From contig CAKZFU010000133.1 in the NCBI GenBank assembly GCA_936450465.1, forward strand, positions 1 through 64,000: a stretch of DNA of 64,000 nt, read 5' to 3'. This stretch comes from Gibbula magus (taxonomy: Eukaryota > Mollusca > Gastropoda > Trochida > Trochidae). Shown here one piece after another: positions 36,895 to 50,589 of this stretch. How positions within the stretch are numbered: position 1 is the stretch's first letter; each line of letters begins with the position of its first letter. The position numbers and the translations under genes were made by a program. The notes below the pieces were generated by a model. The model did not search any database. It was given only the letters and a program-made list of their open reading frames with translations, and had not been told where the DNA came from.

Positions 36895-37037
36895 CTAGGC
36901 CAAAGTCACCTTTTGGCCCATTTTTGGGCATGACTATAACGGCACGGGTTGCCGATAAGACGGTCACCGATTCCAAAAGGGAATGCGTCTATCGACCGGC
37001 AGCATGTGAGCTTCCATAGGAGACCATCAAAAGTTGT
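36895..37037. repeat. C monomer with 1-bp deletion (143 bp)
   Basis: CTATGCGACC is reduced to CTATCGACC near 36,993, so the HOR is 445 bp. It sits inside the second copy of a 2,086-bp duplication; the first copy near 34,907 lacks the deletion, so the deletion came later. Confidence 0.88.
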
Positions 37038-39123
37038 CTAGGCCAAAGTGACTTTTGGCCCAAAATTGGGCCTACAGGAATGACTATAATGGCACGGTTT
37101 GCCGATAAGACGCTCACCGATTCCAAAAGTGAATGCGTCTATGCGACCGACAGCATGTGAGCTTCCATAGGAGACCATCAAAAGTTGTCTAGGCCAAAGT
37201 GACTTTTGGCCCAAAATTGGGCCTACAGGAATGACTATAACGGCACGGTTTGCCGATAAGACGGTCACCGATTCCAAAAGTGAATGCGTCTATGCGACCG
37301 ACAGCATGTGAGCTTCCATAGGAGACCATCAAAAGTTGTCTAGGCCAAAGTCACCTTTTGGCCCATTTTTGGGCATGAATATAACGGCACGGGTTGCCGA
37401 TAAGACGGTCACCGATTCCAAAAGGGAATGCGTCTATGCGACCGGCAGCATGTGAGCTTCCATAGGAGACCATCAAAAGTTGTCTAGGCCAAAGTGACTT
37501 TTGGCCCAAAATTGGGCCTACAGGAATGACTATAACGGCACGGTTTGCCGATAAGACGCTCACCGATTCCAAAAGTGAATGCGTCTATGCGACCGACAGC
37601 ATGTGAGCTTCCATAGGCGACCATCAAAAGTTGTCTAGGCCAAAGTGACTTTTGGCCCAAAATTGGGCCTACAGGAATGACTATAACGGCACGGTTTGCC
37701 GATAAGACGGTCACCGATTCCAACAGTGAATGCGTCTATGCGACCGACAGCATGTGAGCTTCCATAGGAGACCATCAAAAGTTGTCTAGGCCAAAGTCAC
37801 CTTTTGGCCCATTTTTGGGCATGACTATAACGGCACGGGTTGCCGATAAGACGGTCACCGATTCCAAAAGGGAATGTGTCTATGCGACCGGCAGCATGTG
37901 AGCTTCCATAGGAGACCATCAAAAGTTGTCTAGGCCAAAGTGACTTTTGGCCCAAAATTGGGCCTACAGGAATGACTATAACGGCACGGTTTGCCGATAA
38001 GACGCTCACCGATTCCAAAAGTGAATGCGTCTATGCGACCGACAGCATGTGAGCTTCCATAGGAGACCATCAAAAGTTGTCTAGGCCAAGGTGACTTTTG
38101 GCCCAAAATTGGGCCTACAGGAATGACTATAACGGCACGGTTTGCCGATAAGACGGTCACCGATTCCAAAAGTGAATGCGTCTATGCGACCGACAGCATG
38201 TGAGCTTCCATAGGAGACCATCAAAAGTTGTCTAGGCCAAAGTCACCTTTTGGCCCATTTTTGGGCATGACTATAACGGCACGGGTTGCCGATAAGACGG
38301 TCACCGATTCCAAAAGGGAATGCGTCTATGCGACCGGCAGCATGTGAGCTTCCATAGGAGACCATCAAAAGTTGTCTAGGCCAAAGTGACTTTTGGCCCA
38401 AAATTGGGCCTACAGGAATGACTATAACGGCACGGTTTGCCGATAAGACGCTCACCGATTCCAAAAGTGAATGCGTCTATGCGACCGACAGCATGTGAGC
38501 TTCCATAGGAGACCATCAAAAGTTGTCTAGGCCAAAGTGACTTTTGGCCCAAAATTGGGCCTACAGGAATGACTATAACGGCACGGTTTGCCGATAAGAC
38601 GGTCACCGATTCCAAAAGTGAATGCGTCTATGCGACCGACAGCATGTGAGCTTCCATAGGAGACCATCAAAAGTTGTCTAGGCCAAAGTCACCTTTTGGC
38701 CCATTTTTGGGCATGACTATAACGGCACGGGTTGCCGATAAGACGGTCACCGATTCCAAAAGGGAATGCGTCTATGCGACCGGCAGCATGTGAGCTTCCA
38801 TAGGAGACCATCAAAAGTTGTCTAGGCCAAAGTGACTTTTGGCCCAAAATTGGGCCTACAGGAATGACTATAACGGCACGGTTTGCCGATAAGACGCTCA
38901 CCGATTCCAAAAGTGAATGCGTCTATGCGACCGACAGCATGTGAGCTTCCATAGGAGACCATCAAAAGTTGTCTAGGCCAAAGTGACTTTTGGCCCAAAA
39001 TTGGGCCTACAGGAATGACTATAACGGCACGGTTTGCCGATAAGACGGTCACCGATTCCAAAAGTGAATGCGTCTATGCGACCGACAGCATGTGAGCTTC
39101 CATAGGAGACCATCAAAAGTTGT

Positions 39124-40022
39124 CTAGGCCAAAGTCACCTTTTGGCCCATTTTTGGGCATGACTATAACGGCACGGGTTGCCGATAAGACGGTCACCGAT
39201 TCCAAAAGGGAATGCGTCTATGCGACCGGCAGCATGTGAGCTTCCATAGGAGACCATCAAAAGTTGTCTAGGCCAAAGTGACTTTTGGCCCAAAATTGGG
39301 CCTACAGGAATGACTATAACGGCACGGTTTGCCGATAAGACGCTCACCGATTCCAAAAGTGAATGCGTCTATGCGACCGACAGCATGTGAGCTTCCATAG
39401 GAGACCATCAAAAGTTGTCTAGGCCAAAGTGACTTTTGGCCCAAAATTGGGCCTACAGGAATGACTATAACGGCACGGTTTGCCGATAAGACGGTCACCG
39501 ATTCCAAAAGTGAATGCGTCTATGCGACCGACAGCATGTGAGCTTCCATAGGAGACCATCAAAAGTTGTCTAGGCCAAAGTGACTTTTGGCCCAAAATTG
39601 GGCCTACAGGAATGACTATAACGGCACGGTTTGCCGATAAGACGCTCACCGATTCCAAAAGTGAATGCGTCTATGCGACCGACAGCATGTGAGCTTCCAT
39701 AGGAGACCATCAAAAGTTGTCTAGGCCAAAGTGACTTTTGGCCCAAAATTGGGCCTACAGGAATGACTATAACGGCACGGTTTGCCGATAAGACGCTCAC
39801 CGATTCCAAAAGTGAATGCGTCTATGCGACCGACAGCATGTGAGCTTCCATAGGAGACCATCAAAAGTTGTCTAGGCCAAAGTGACTTTTGGCCCAAAAT
39901 TGGGCCTACAGGAATGACTATAACGGCACGGTTTGCCGATAAGACGGTCACCGATTCCAAAAGTGAATGCGTCTATGCGACCGACAGCATGTGAGCTTCC
40001 ATAGGAGACCATCAAAAGTTGT
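39124..40022. repeat. Six-monomer HOR (C-A-B-A-A-B, 899 bp)
   Basis: Longest C-to-C interval in the window. Monomers begin at 39,124 (C), 39,268 (A), 39,419 (B), 39,570 (A), 39,721 (A) and 39,872 (B), classed by CGCTCACCG or CGGTCACCG. All junctions are in register. Confidence 0.88.
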
Positions 40023-43000
40023 CTAGGCCAAAGTCACCTTTTGGCCCATTTTTGGGCATGACTATAACGGCACGGGTTGCCGATAAGACGGTCACCGATT
40101 CCAAAAGGGAATGCGTCTATGCGACCGGCAGCATGTGAGCTTCCATAGGAGACCATCAAAAGTTGTCTAGGCCAAAGTGACTTTTGGCCCAAAATTGGGC
40201 CTACAGGAATGACTATAACGGCACGGTTTGCCGATAAGACGCTCACCGATTCCAAAAGTGAATGCGTCTATGCGACCGACAGCATGTGAGCTTCCATAGG
40301 AGACCATCAAAAGTTGTCTAGGCCAAAGTGACTTTTGGCCCAAAATTGGGCCTACAGGAATGACTATAACGGCACGGTTTGCCGATAAGACGCTCACCGA
40401 TTCCAAAAGTGAATGCGTCTATGCGACCGACAGCATGTGAGCTTCCATAGGAGACCATCAAAAGTTGTCTAGGCCAAAGTGACTTTTGGCCCAAAATTGG
40501 GCCTACAGGAATGACTATAACGGCACGGTTTGCCGATAAGACGGTCACCGATTCCAAAAGTGAATGCGTCTATGCGACCGACAGCATGTGAGCTTCCATA
40601 GGAGACCATCAAAAGTTGTCTAGGCCAAAGTCACCTTTTGGCCCATTTTTGGGCATGACTATAACGGCACGGGTTGCCGATAAGACGGTCACCGATTCCA
40701 AAAGGGAATGCGTCTATGCGACCGACAGCATGTGAGCTTCCATAGGAGACCATCAAAAGTTGTCTAGGCCAAAGTGACTTTTGGCCCAAAATTGGGCCTA
40801 CAGGAATGACTATAACGGCACGGTTTGCCGATAAGACGGTCACCGATTCCAAAAGTGAATGCGTCTATGCGACCGACAGCATGTGAGCTTCCATAGGAGA
40901 CCATCAAAAGTTGTATAGGCCAAAGTGACTTTTGGCCCAAAATTGGGCCTACAGGAATGACTATAACGGCACGGTTTGCCGATAAGACGCTCACCGATTC
41001 CAAAAGTGAATGCGTCTATGCGACCGACAGCATGTGAGCTTCCATAGGAGACCATCAAAAGTTGTCTAGGCCAAAGTGACTTTTGGCCCAAAATTGGGCC
41101 TACAGGAATGACTATAACGGCACGGTTTGCCGATAAGACGCTCACCGATTCCAAAAGTGAATGCGTCTATGCGACCGACAGCATGTGAGCTTCCATAGGA
41201 GACCATCAAAAGTTGTCTAGGCCAAAGTGACTTTTGGCCCAAAATTGGGCCTACAGGAATGACTATAACGGCACGGTTTGCCGATAAGACGGTCACCGAT
41301 TCCAAAAGTGAATGCGTCTATGCGACCGACAGCATGTGAGCTTCCATAGGAGACCATCAAAAGTTGTCTAGGCCAAAGTCACCTTTTGGCCCATTTTTGG
41401 GCATGACTATAACGGCACGGGTTGCCGATAAGACGGTCACCGATTCCAAAAGGGAATGCGTCTATGCGACCGGCAGCATGTGAGCTTCCATAGGAGACCA
41501 TCAAAAGTTGTCTAGGCCAAAGTGACTTTTGGCCCAAAATTGGGCCTACAGGAATGACTATAACGGCACGGTTTGCCGATAAGACGCTCACCGATTCCAA
41601 AAGTGAATGCGTCTATGCGACCGACAGCATGTGAGCTTCCATAGGAGACCATCAAAAGTTGTCTAGGCCAAAGTGACTTTTGGCCCAAAATTGGGCCTAC
41701 AGGAATGACTATAACGGCACGGTTTGCCGATAAGACGCTCACCGATTCCAAAAGTGAATGCGTCTATGCGACCGACAGCATGTGAGCTTCCATAGGAGAC
41801 CATCAAAAGTTGTCTAGGCCAAAGTGACTTTTGGCCCAAAGTTGGGCCTACAGGAATGACTATAACGGCACGGTTTGCCGATAAGACGGTCACCGATTCC
41901 AAAAGTGAATGCGTCTATGCGACCGACAGCATGTGAGCTTCCATAGGAGACCATCAAAAGTTGTCTAGGCCAAAGTCACCTTTTGGCCCATTTTTGGGCA
42001 TGACTATAACGGCACGGGTTGCCGATAAGACGGTCACCGATTCCAAAAGGGAATGCGTCTATGCGACCGGCAGCATGTGAGCTTCCATAGGAGACCATCA
42101 AAAGTTGTCTAGGCCAAAGTGACTTTTGGCCCAAAATTGGGCCTACAGGAATGACTATAACGGCACGGTTTGCCGATAAGACGCTCACCGATTCCAAAAG
42201 TGAATGCGTCTATGCGACCGACAGCATGTGAGCTTCCATAGGAGACCATCAAAAGTTGTCTAGGCCAAAGTCACCTTTTGGCCCATTTTTGGGCATGACT
42301 ATAACGGCACGGGTTGCCGATAAGACGGTCACCGATTCCAAAAGTGAATGCGTCTATGCGACCGGCAGCATGTGAGCTTCCATAGGAGACCATCAAAAGT
42401 TGTCTAGGCCAAAGTGACTTTTGGCCCAAAATTGGGCCTACAGGAATGACTATAACGGCACGGTTTGCCGATAAGACGCTCACCGATTCCAAAAGTGAAT
42501 GCGTCTATGCGACCGACAGCATGTGAGCTTCCATAGGAGACCATCAAAAGTTGTCTAGGCCAAAGTGACTTTTGGCCCAAAATTGGGCCTACAGGAATGA
42601 CTATAACGGCACGGTTTGCCGATAAGACGGTCACCGATTCCAAAAGTGAATGCGTCTATGCGACCGACAGCATGTGAGCTTCCATAGGAGACCATCAAAA
42701 GTTGTCTAGGCCAAAGTCACCTTTTGGCCCATTTTTGGGCATGACTATAACGGCACGGGTTGCCGATAAGACGGTCACCGATTCCAAAAGGGAATGCGTC
42801 TATGCGACCGGCAGCATGTGAGCTTCCATAGAAGACCATCAAAAGTTGTCTAGGCCAAAGTGACTTTTGGCCCAAAATTGGGCCTACAGGAATGACTATA
42901 ACGGCACGGTTTGCCGATAAGACGCTCACCGATTCCAAAAGTGAATGCGTCTATGCGACCGACAGCATGTGAGCTTCCATAGGAGACCATCAAAAGTTGT

Positions 43001-46000
43001 CTAGGCCAAAGTGACTTTTGGCCCAAAATTGGGCCTACAGGAATGACTATAACGGCACAGTTTGCCGATAAGACGGTCACCGATTCCAAAAGTGAATGCG
43101 TCTATGCGACCGACAGCATGTGAGCTTCCATAGGAGACCATCAAAAGTTGTCTAGGCCAAAGTCACCTTTTGGCCCATTTTTGGGCATGACTATAACGGC
43201 ACGGGTTGCCGATAAGACGCTCACCGATTCCAAAAGGGAATGCGTCTATGCGACCGGCAGCATGTGAGCTTCCATAGGAGACCATCAAAAGTTGTCTAGG
43301 CCAAAGTGACTTTTGGCCCAAAATTGGGCCTACAGGAATGACTATAACGGCACGGTTTGCCGATAAGACGCTCACCGATTCCAAAAGTGAATGCGTCTAT
43401 GCGACCGACAGCATGTGAGCTTCCATAGGAGACCATCAAAAGTTGTCTAGGCCAAAGTGACTTTTGGCCCAAAATTGGGCCTACAGGAATGACTATAACG
43501 GCACGGTTTGCCGATAAGACGCTCACCGATTCCAAAAGTGAATGCGTCTATGCGACCGACAGCATGTGAGCTTCCATAGGAGACCATCAAAAGTTGTCTA
43601 GGCCAAAGTGACTTTTGGCCCAAAATTGGGCCTACAGGAATGACTATAACGGCACGGTTTGCCGATAAGACGGTCACCGATTCCAAAAGTGAATGCGTCT
43701 ATGCGACCGACAGCATGTGAGCTTCCATAGGAGACCATCAAAAGTTGTCTAGGCCAAAGTCACCTTTTGGCCCATTTTTGGGCATGACTATAACGGCACG
43801 GGTTGCCGATAAGACGGTCACCGATTCCAAAAGGGAATGCGTCTATGCGACCGGCAGCATGTGAGCTTCCATAGGAGACCATCAAAAGTTGTCTAGGCCA
43901 AAGTGACTTTTGGCCCAAAATTGGGCCTACAGGAATGACTATAACGGCACGGTTTGCCGATAAGACGGTCACCGATTCCAAAAGTGAATGCGTCTATGCG
44001 ACCGACAGCATGTGAGCTTCCATAGGAGACCATCAAAAGTTGTCTAGGCCAAAGTCACCTTTTGGCCCATTTTTGGGCATGACTATAACGGCACGGGTTG
44101 CCGATAAGACGGTCACCGATTCCAAAAGGGAATGCGTCTATGCGACCGGCAGCATGTGAGCTTCCATAGGAGACCATCAAAAGTTGTCTAGGCCAAAGTG
44201 ACTTTTGGCCCAAAATTGGGCCTACAGGAATGACTATAACGGCACGGTTTGCCGATAAGACGCTCACCGATTCCAAAAGTGAATGCGTCTATGCGACCGA
44301 CAGCATGTGAGCTTCCATAGGAGACCATCAAAAGTTGTCTAGGCCAAAGTGACTTTTGGCCCAAAATTGGGCCTACAGGAATGACTATAACGGCACGGTT
44401 TGCCGATAAGACGCTCACCGATTCCAAAAGTTAATGCGTCTATGCGACCGACAGCATGTGAGCTTCCATAGGAGATCATCAAAAGTTGTCTAGGCCAAAG
44501 TCACCTTTTGGCCCATTTTTGGGCATGACTATAACGGCACGGGTTGCCGATAAGACGGTCACCGATTCCAAAAGGGAATGCGTCTATGCGACCGGCAGCA
44601 TGTGAGCTTCCATAGGAGACCATCAAAAGTTGTCTAGGCCAAAGTGACTTTTGGCCCAAAATTGGGCCTACAGGAATGACTATAACGGCACGGTTTGCCG
44701 ATAAGACGCTCACCGATTCCAAAAGTGAATGCGTCTATGCGACCGACAGCATGTGAGCTTCCATAGGAGACCATCAAAAGTTGTCTAGGCCAAAGTGACT
44801 TTTGGCCCAAAATTGGGCCTACAGGAATGACTTTTACGGCACAGTTTGCCGATAAGACGGTCACCGATTCCAAAAGTGAATGCGTCTATGCGACCGACAG
44901 CATGTGAGCTTCCATAGGAGACCATCAAAAGTTGTCTAGGCCAAAGTGACTTTTGGCCCAAAATTGGGCCTACAGGAATGACTATAACGGCACGGTTTGC
45001 CGATAAGACGCTCACCGATTCCAAAAGTGAATGCGTCTATGCGACCGACAGCATGTGAGCTTCCATAGGAGACCATCAAAAGTTGTCTAGGCCAAAGTCA
45101 CCTTTTGGCCCATTTTTGGGCATGACTATAACGGCACGGGTTGCCGATAAGACGGTCACCGATTCCAAAAGGGAATGCGTCTATGCGACCGGCAGCATGT
45201 GAGCTTCCATAGGAGACCATCAAAAGTTGTCTAGGCCAAAGTGACTTTTGGCCCAAAATTGGGCCTACAGGAATGACTATAACGGCACGGTTTGCCGATA
45301 AGACGCTCACCGATTCCAAAAGTGAATGCGTCTATGCGACCGACAGCATGTGAGCTTCCATAGGAGACCATCAAAAGTTGTCTAGGCCAAAGTGACTTTT
45401 GGCCCAAAATTGGGCCTACAGGAATGACTATAACGGCACGGTTTGCCGATAAGACGGTCACCGATTCCAAAAGTGAATGCGTCTATGCGACCGACAGCAT
45501 GTGAGCTTCCATAGGAGACCATCAAAAGTTGTCTAGGCCAAAGTCACCTTTTGGCCCATTTTTGGGCATGACTATAACGGCACGGGTTGCCGATAAGACG
45601 GTCACCGATTCCAAAAGGGAATGCGTCTATGCGACCGGCAGCATGTGAGCTTCCATAGGAGACCATCAAAAGTTGTCTAGGCCAAAGTGACTTTTGGCCC
45701 AAAATTGGGCCTACAGGAATGACTATAACGGCACGGTTTGCCGATAAGATGCTCACCGATTCCAAAAGTGAATGCGTCTATGCGACCGACAGCATGTGAG
45801 CTTCCATAGGAGACCATCAAAAGTTGTCTAGGCCAAAGTGACTTTTGGCCCAGAATTGGGCCTACAGGAATGACTATAACGGCACGGTTTGCCGATAAGA
45901 CGGTCACCGATTCCAAAAGTGAATGCGTCTATGCGACCGACAGCATGTGAGCTTCCATAGGAGACCATCAAAAGTTGTCTAGGCCAAAGTCACCTTTTGG

Positions 46001-47021
46001 CCCATTTTTGGGCATGACTATAACGGCACGGGTTGCCGATAAGACGGTCACCGATTCCAAAAGGGAATGCGTCTATGCGACCGGCAGCATGTGAGCTTCC
46101 ATAGGAGACCATCAAAAGTTGTCTAGGCCAAAGTGACTTTTGGCCCAAAATTGGGCCTACAGGAATGACTATAACGGCACGGTTTGCCGATAAGACGCTC
46201 ATCGATTCCAAAAGTGAATGCGTCTATGCGACCGACAGCATGTGAGCTTCCATAGGAGACCATCAAAAGTTGTCTAGGCCAAAGTGACTTTTGGCCCAAA
46301 ATTGGGCCTACAGGAATGACTATAACGGCACGGTTTGCCGATAAGACGGTCACCGATTCCAAAAGTGAATGCGTCTATGCGACCGACAGCATGTGAGCTT
46401 CCATAGGAGACCATCAAAAGTTGTCTAGGCCAAAGTCACCTTTTGGCCCATTTTTGGGCATGACTATAACGGCACGGGTTGCCGATAAGACGGTCACCGA
46501 TTCCAAAAGGGAATGGGTCTATGCGACCGGCAGCATGTGAGCTTCCATAGGAGACCATCAAAAGTTGTCTAGGCCAAAGTGACTTTTGGCCCAAAATTGG
46601 GCCTACAGGAATGACTATAACGGCACGGTTTGCCGATAAGACGCTCATCGATTCCAAAAGTGAATGCGTCTATGCGACCGACAGCATGTGAGCTTCCATA
46701 GGAGACCATCAAAAGTTGTCTAGGCCAAAGTGACTTTTGGCCCAAAATTGGGCCTACAGGAATGACTATAACGGCATGGTTTGCCGATAAGACGCTCACC
46801 GATTCCAAAAGTGAATGCGTCTATGCGACCGACAGCATGTGAGCTTCCATAGGAGACCATCAAAAGTTGTCTAGGCCAAAGTGACTTTTGGCCCAAAATT
46901 GGGCCTACAGGAATGACTATAACGGCACGGTTTGCCGATAAGACGCTCACCGATTCCAAAAGTTAATGCGTCTATGCGACCGACAGCATGTGAGCTTCCA
47001 TAGGAGACCATCAAAAGTTGT

Positions 47022-49251
47022 CTAGGCCAAAGTCACCTTTTGGCCCATTTTTGGGCATGACTATAACGGCACGGGTTGCCGATAAGACGGTCACCGATTC
47101 CAAAAGGGAATGGGTCTATGCGACCGGCAGCATGTGAGCTTCCATAGGAGACCATCAAAAGTTGTCTAGGCCAAAGTGACTTTTGGCCCAAAATTGGGCC
47201 TACAGGAATGACTATAACGGCATGGTTTGCCGATAAGACGCTCACCGATTCCAAAAGTGAATGCGTCTATGCGACCGACAGCATGTGAGCTTCCATAGGA
47301 GACCATCAAAAGTTGTCTAGGCCAAAGTGACTTTTGGCCCAAAATTGGGCCTACAGGAATGACTATAACGGCACGGTTTGCCGATAAGACGGTCACCGAT
47401 TCCAAAAGTGAATGCGTCTATGCGACCGACAGCATGTGAGCTTCCATAGGAGACCATCAAAAGTTGTCTAGGCCAAAGTCACCTTTTGGCCCATTTTTGG
47501 GCATGACTATAACGGCACGGGTTGCCGATAAGACGGTCACCGATTCCAAAAGGGAATGCGTCTATGCGACCGGCAGTATGTGAGCTTCCATAGGAGACCA
47601 TCAAAAGTTGTCTAGGCCAAAGTGACTTTTGGCCCAAAATTGGGCCTACAGGAATGACTATAACGGCACGGTTTGCCGATAAGACGCTCACCGATTCCAA
47701 AAGTGAATGCGTCTATGCGACCGACAGCATGTGAGCTTCCATAGGAGACCATCAAAAGTTGTCTAGGCCAAAGTGACTTTTGGCCCAAAATTGGGCCTAC
47801 AGGAATGACTATAACGGCACGGTTTGCCGATAAGACGGTCACCGATTCCAAAAGTGAATGCGTCTATGCGACCGACAGCATGTGACCTTCCATAGGAGAC
47901 CATCAAAAGTTGTCTAGGCCAAAGTCACCTTTTGGCCCATTTTTGGGCATGACTATAACGGCACGGGTTGCCGATAAGACGGTCACCGATTCCAAAAGGG
48001 AATGCGTCTATGCGACCGGCAGCATGTGAGCTTCCATAGGAGACCATCAAAAGTTGTCTAGGCCAAAGTGACTTTTGGCCCAAAATTGGGCCTACAGGAA
48101 TGACTATAACGGCACGGTTTGCCGATAAGACGCTCACCGATTCCAAAAGTGAATGCGTCTATGCGACCGACAGCATGTGAGCTTCCATAGGAGACCATCA
48201 AAAGTTGTCTAGGCCAAAGTGACTTTTGGCCCAAAATTGGGCCTACAGGAATGACTATAACGGCACGGTTTGCCGATAAGACGGTCACCGATTCCAAAAG
48301 TGAATGCGTCTATGCGACCGACAGCATGTGAGCTTCCATAGGAGACCATCAAAAGTTGTCTAGGCCAAAGTCACCTTTTGGCCCATTTTTGGGCATGACT
48401 ATAACGGCACGGGTTGCCGATAAGACGGTCACCGATTCCAAAAGGGAATGCGTCTATGCGACCGGCAGCATGTGAGCTTCCATAGGAGACCATCAAAAGT
48501 TGTCTAGGCCAAAGTGACTTTTGGCCCAAAATTGGGCCTACAGGAATGACTATAACGGCACGGTTTGCCGATAAGACGCTCACCGATTCCAAAAGTGAAT
48601 GCGTCTATGCGACCGACAGCATGTGAGCTTCCATAGGAGACCATCAAAAGTTGTCTAGGCCAAAGTGACTTTTGGCCCAAAATTGGGCCTACAGGAATGA
48701 CTATAACGGCACGGTTTGCCGATAAGACGGTCACCGATTCCAAAAGTGAATGCGTCTATGCGACCGACAGCATGTGAGCTTCCATAGGAGACCATCAAAA
48801 GTTGTCTAGGCCAAAGTCACCTTTTGGCCCATTTTTGGGCATGACTATAATGGCACGGGTTGCCGATAAGACGGTCACCGATTCCAAAAGGGAATGCGTC
48901 TATGCGACCGGCAGCATGTGAGCTTCCATAGGAGACCATCAAAAGTTGTCTAGGCCAAAGTGACTTTTGGCCCAAAATTGGGCCTACAGGAATGACTATA
49001 ACGGCACGGTTTGCCGATAAGACGCTCACCGATTCCAAAAGTGAATGCGTCTATGCGACCGACAGCATGTGAGCTTCCATAGGAGACCATCAAAAGTTGT
49101 CTAGGCCAAAGTGACTTTTGGCCCAAAATTGGGCCTACAGGAATGACTATAACGGCACGGTTTGCCGATAAGACGGTCACCGATTCCAAAAGTGAATGCG
49201 TCTATGCGACCGACAGCATGTGAGCTTCCATAGGAGACCATCAAAAGTTGT
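47022..49251. repeat. 3,568-bp-offset duplication, copy 1
   Basis: About 2.2 kb (five HORs) matches the sequence 3,568 bp (8 x 446) downstream at private markers: GGGTC at 47,113, GGCAGTATG at 47,577 and ATAATGG at 48,851. The match does not extend to the HOR at 49,252. Confidence 0.87.
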
Positions 49252-50589
49252 CTAGGCCAAAGTCACCTTTTGGCCCATTTTTGGGCATGACTATAACGGC
49301 ACGGGTTGCCGATAAGACGGTCACCGATTCCAAAAGGGAATGGGTCTATGCGACCGGCAGCATGTGAGCTTCCATAGGAGACCATCAAAAGTTGTCTAGG
49401 CCAAAGTGACTTTTGGCCCAAAATTGGGCCTACAGGAATGACTATAACGGCATGGTTTGCCGATAAGACGCTCACCGATTCCAAAAGTGAATGCGTCTAT
49501 GCGACCGACAGCATGTGAGCTTCCATAGGAGACCATCAAAAGTTGTCTAGGCCAAAGTGACTTTTGGCCCAAAATTGGGCCTACAGGAATGACTATAACG
49601 GCACGGTTTGCCGATAAGACGGTCACCGATTCCAAAAGTGAATGCGTCTATGCGACCGACAGCATGTGAGCTTCCATAGGAGACCATCAAAAGTTGTCTA
49701 GGCCAAAGTCACCTTTTGGCCCATTTTTGGGCATGACTATAACGGCACGGGTTGCCGATAAGACGGTCACCGATTCCAAAAGGGAATGGGTCTATGCGAC
49801 CGGCAGCATGTGAGCTTCCATAGGAGACCATCAAAAGTTGTCTAGGCCAAAGTGACTTTTGGCCCAAAATTGGGCCTACAGGAATGACTATAACGGCATG
49901 GTTTGCCGATAAGACGCTCACCGATTCCAAAAGTGAATGCGTCTATGCGACCGACAGCATGTGAGCTTCCATAGGAGACCATCAAAAGTTGTCTAGGCCA
50001 AAGTGACTTTTGGCCCAAAATTGGGCCTACAGGAATGACTATAACGGCACGGTTTGCCGATAAGACGGTCACCGATTCCAAAAGTGAATGCGTCTATGCG
50101 ACCGACAGCATGTGAGCTTCCATAGGAGACCATCAAAAGTTGTCTAGGCCAAAGTCACCTTTTGGCCCATTTTTGGGCATGACTATAACGGCACGGGTTG
50201 CCGATAAGACGGTCACCGATTCCAAAAGGGAATGCGTCTATGCGACCGGCAGCATGTGAGCTTCCATAGGAGACCATCAAAAGTTGTCTAGGCCAAAGTG
50301 ACTTTTGGCCCAAAATTGGGCCTACAGGAATGACTATAACGGCACGGTTTGCCGATAAGACGCTCATCGATTCCAAAAGTGAATGCGTCTATGCGACCGA
50401 CAGCATGTGAGCTTCCATAGGAGACCATCAAAAGTTGTCTAGGCCAAAGTGACTTTTGGCCCAAAATTGGGCCTACAGGAATGACTATAACGGCACGGTT
50501 TGCCGATAAGACGGTCACCGATTCCAAAAGTGAATGCGTCTATGCGACCGACAGCATGTGAGCTTCCATAGGAGACCATCAAAAGTTGT

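Larger units (their letters stand above)
26167..45532. repeat. Irregular block with expanded HORs
   Basis: C-to-C spacing alternates between 446 and 597 (one extra 151-bp monomer), with 748 at 26,915-28,862 surroundings, 29,610 and 41,379, 899 at 39,124, and 295 at 30,491, 41,965 and 43,749. The added monomers are mostly of class A, giving orders such as C-A-A-B, C-A-A-A and C-A-B-A. The A/B monomers, being almost identical, seem to be gained or lost one at a time in register. The C monomer is nearly constant at 144 bp. Nested duplications of 1,043 bp, 1,194 bp and 2,086 bp lie here. Confidence 0.85.
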
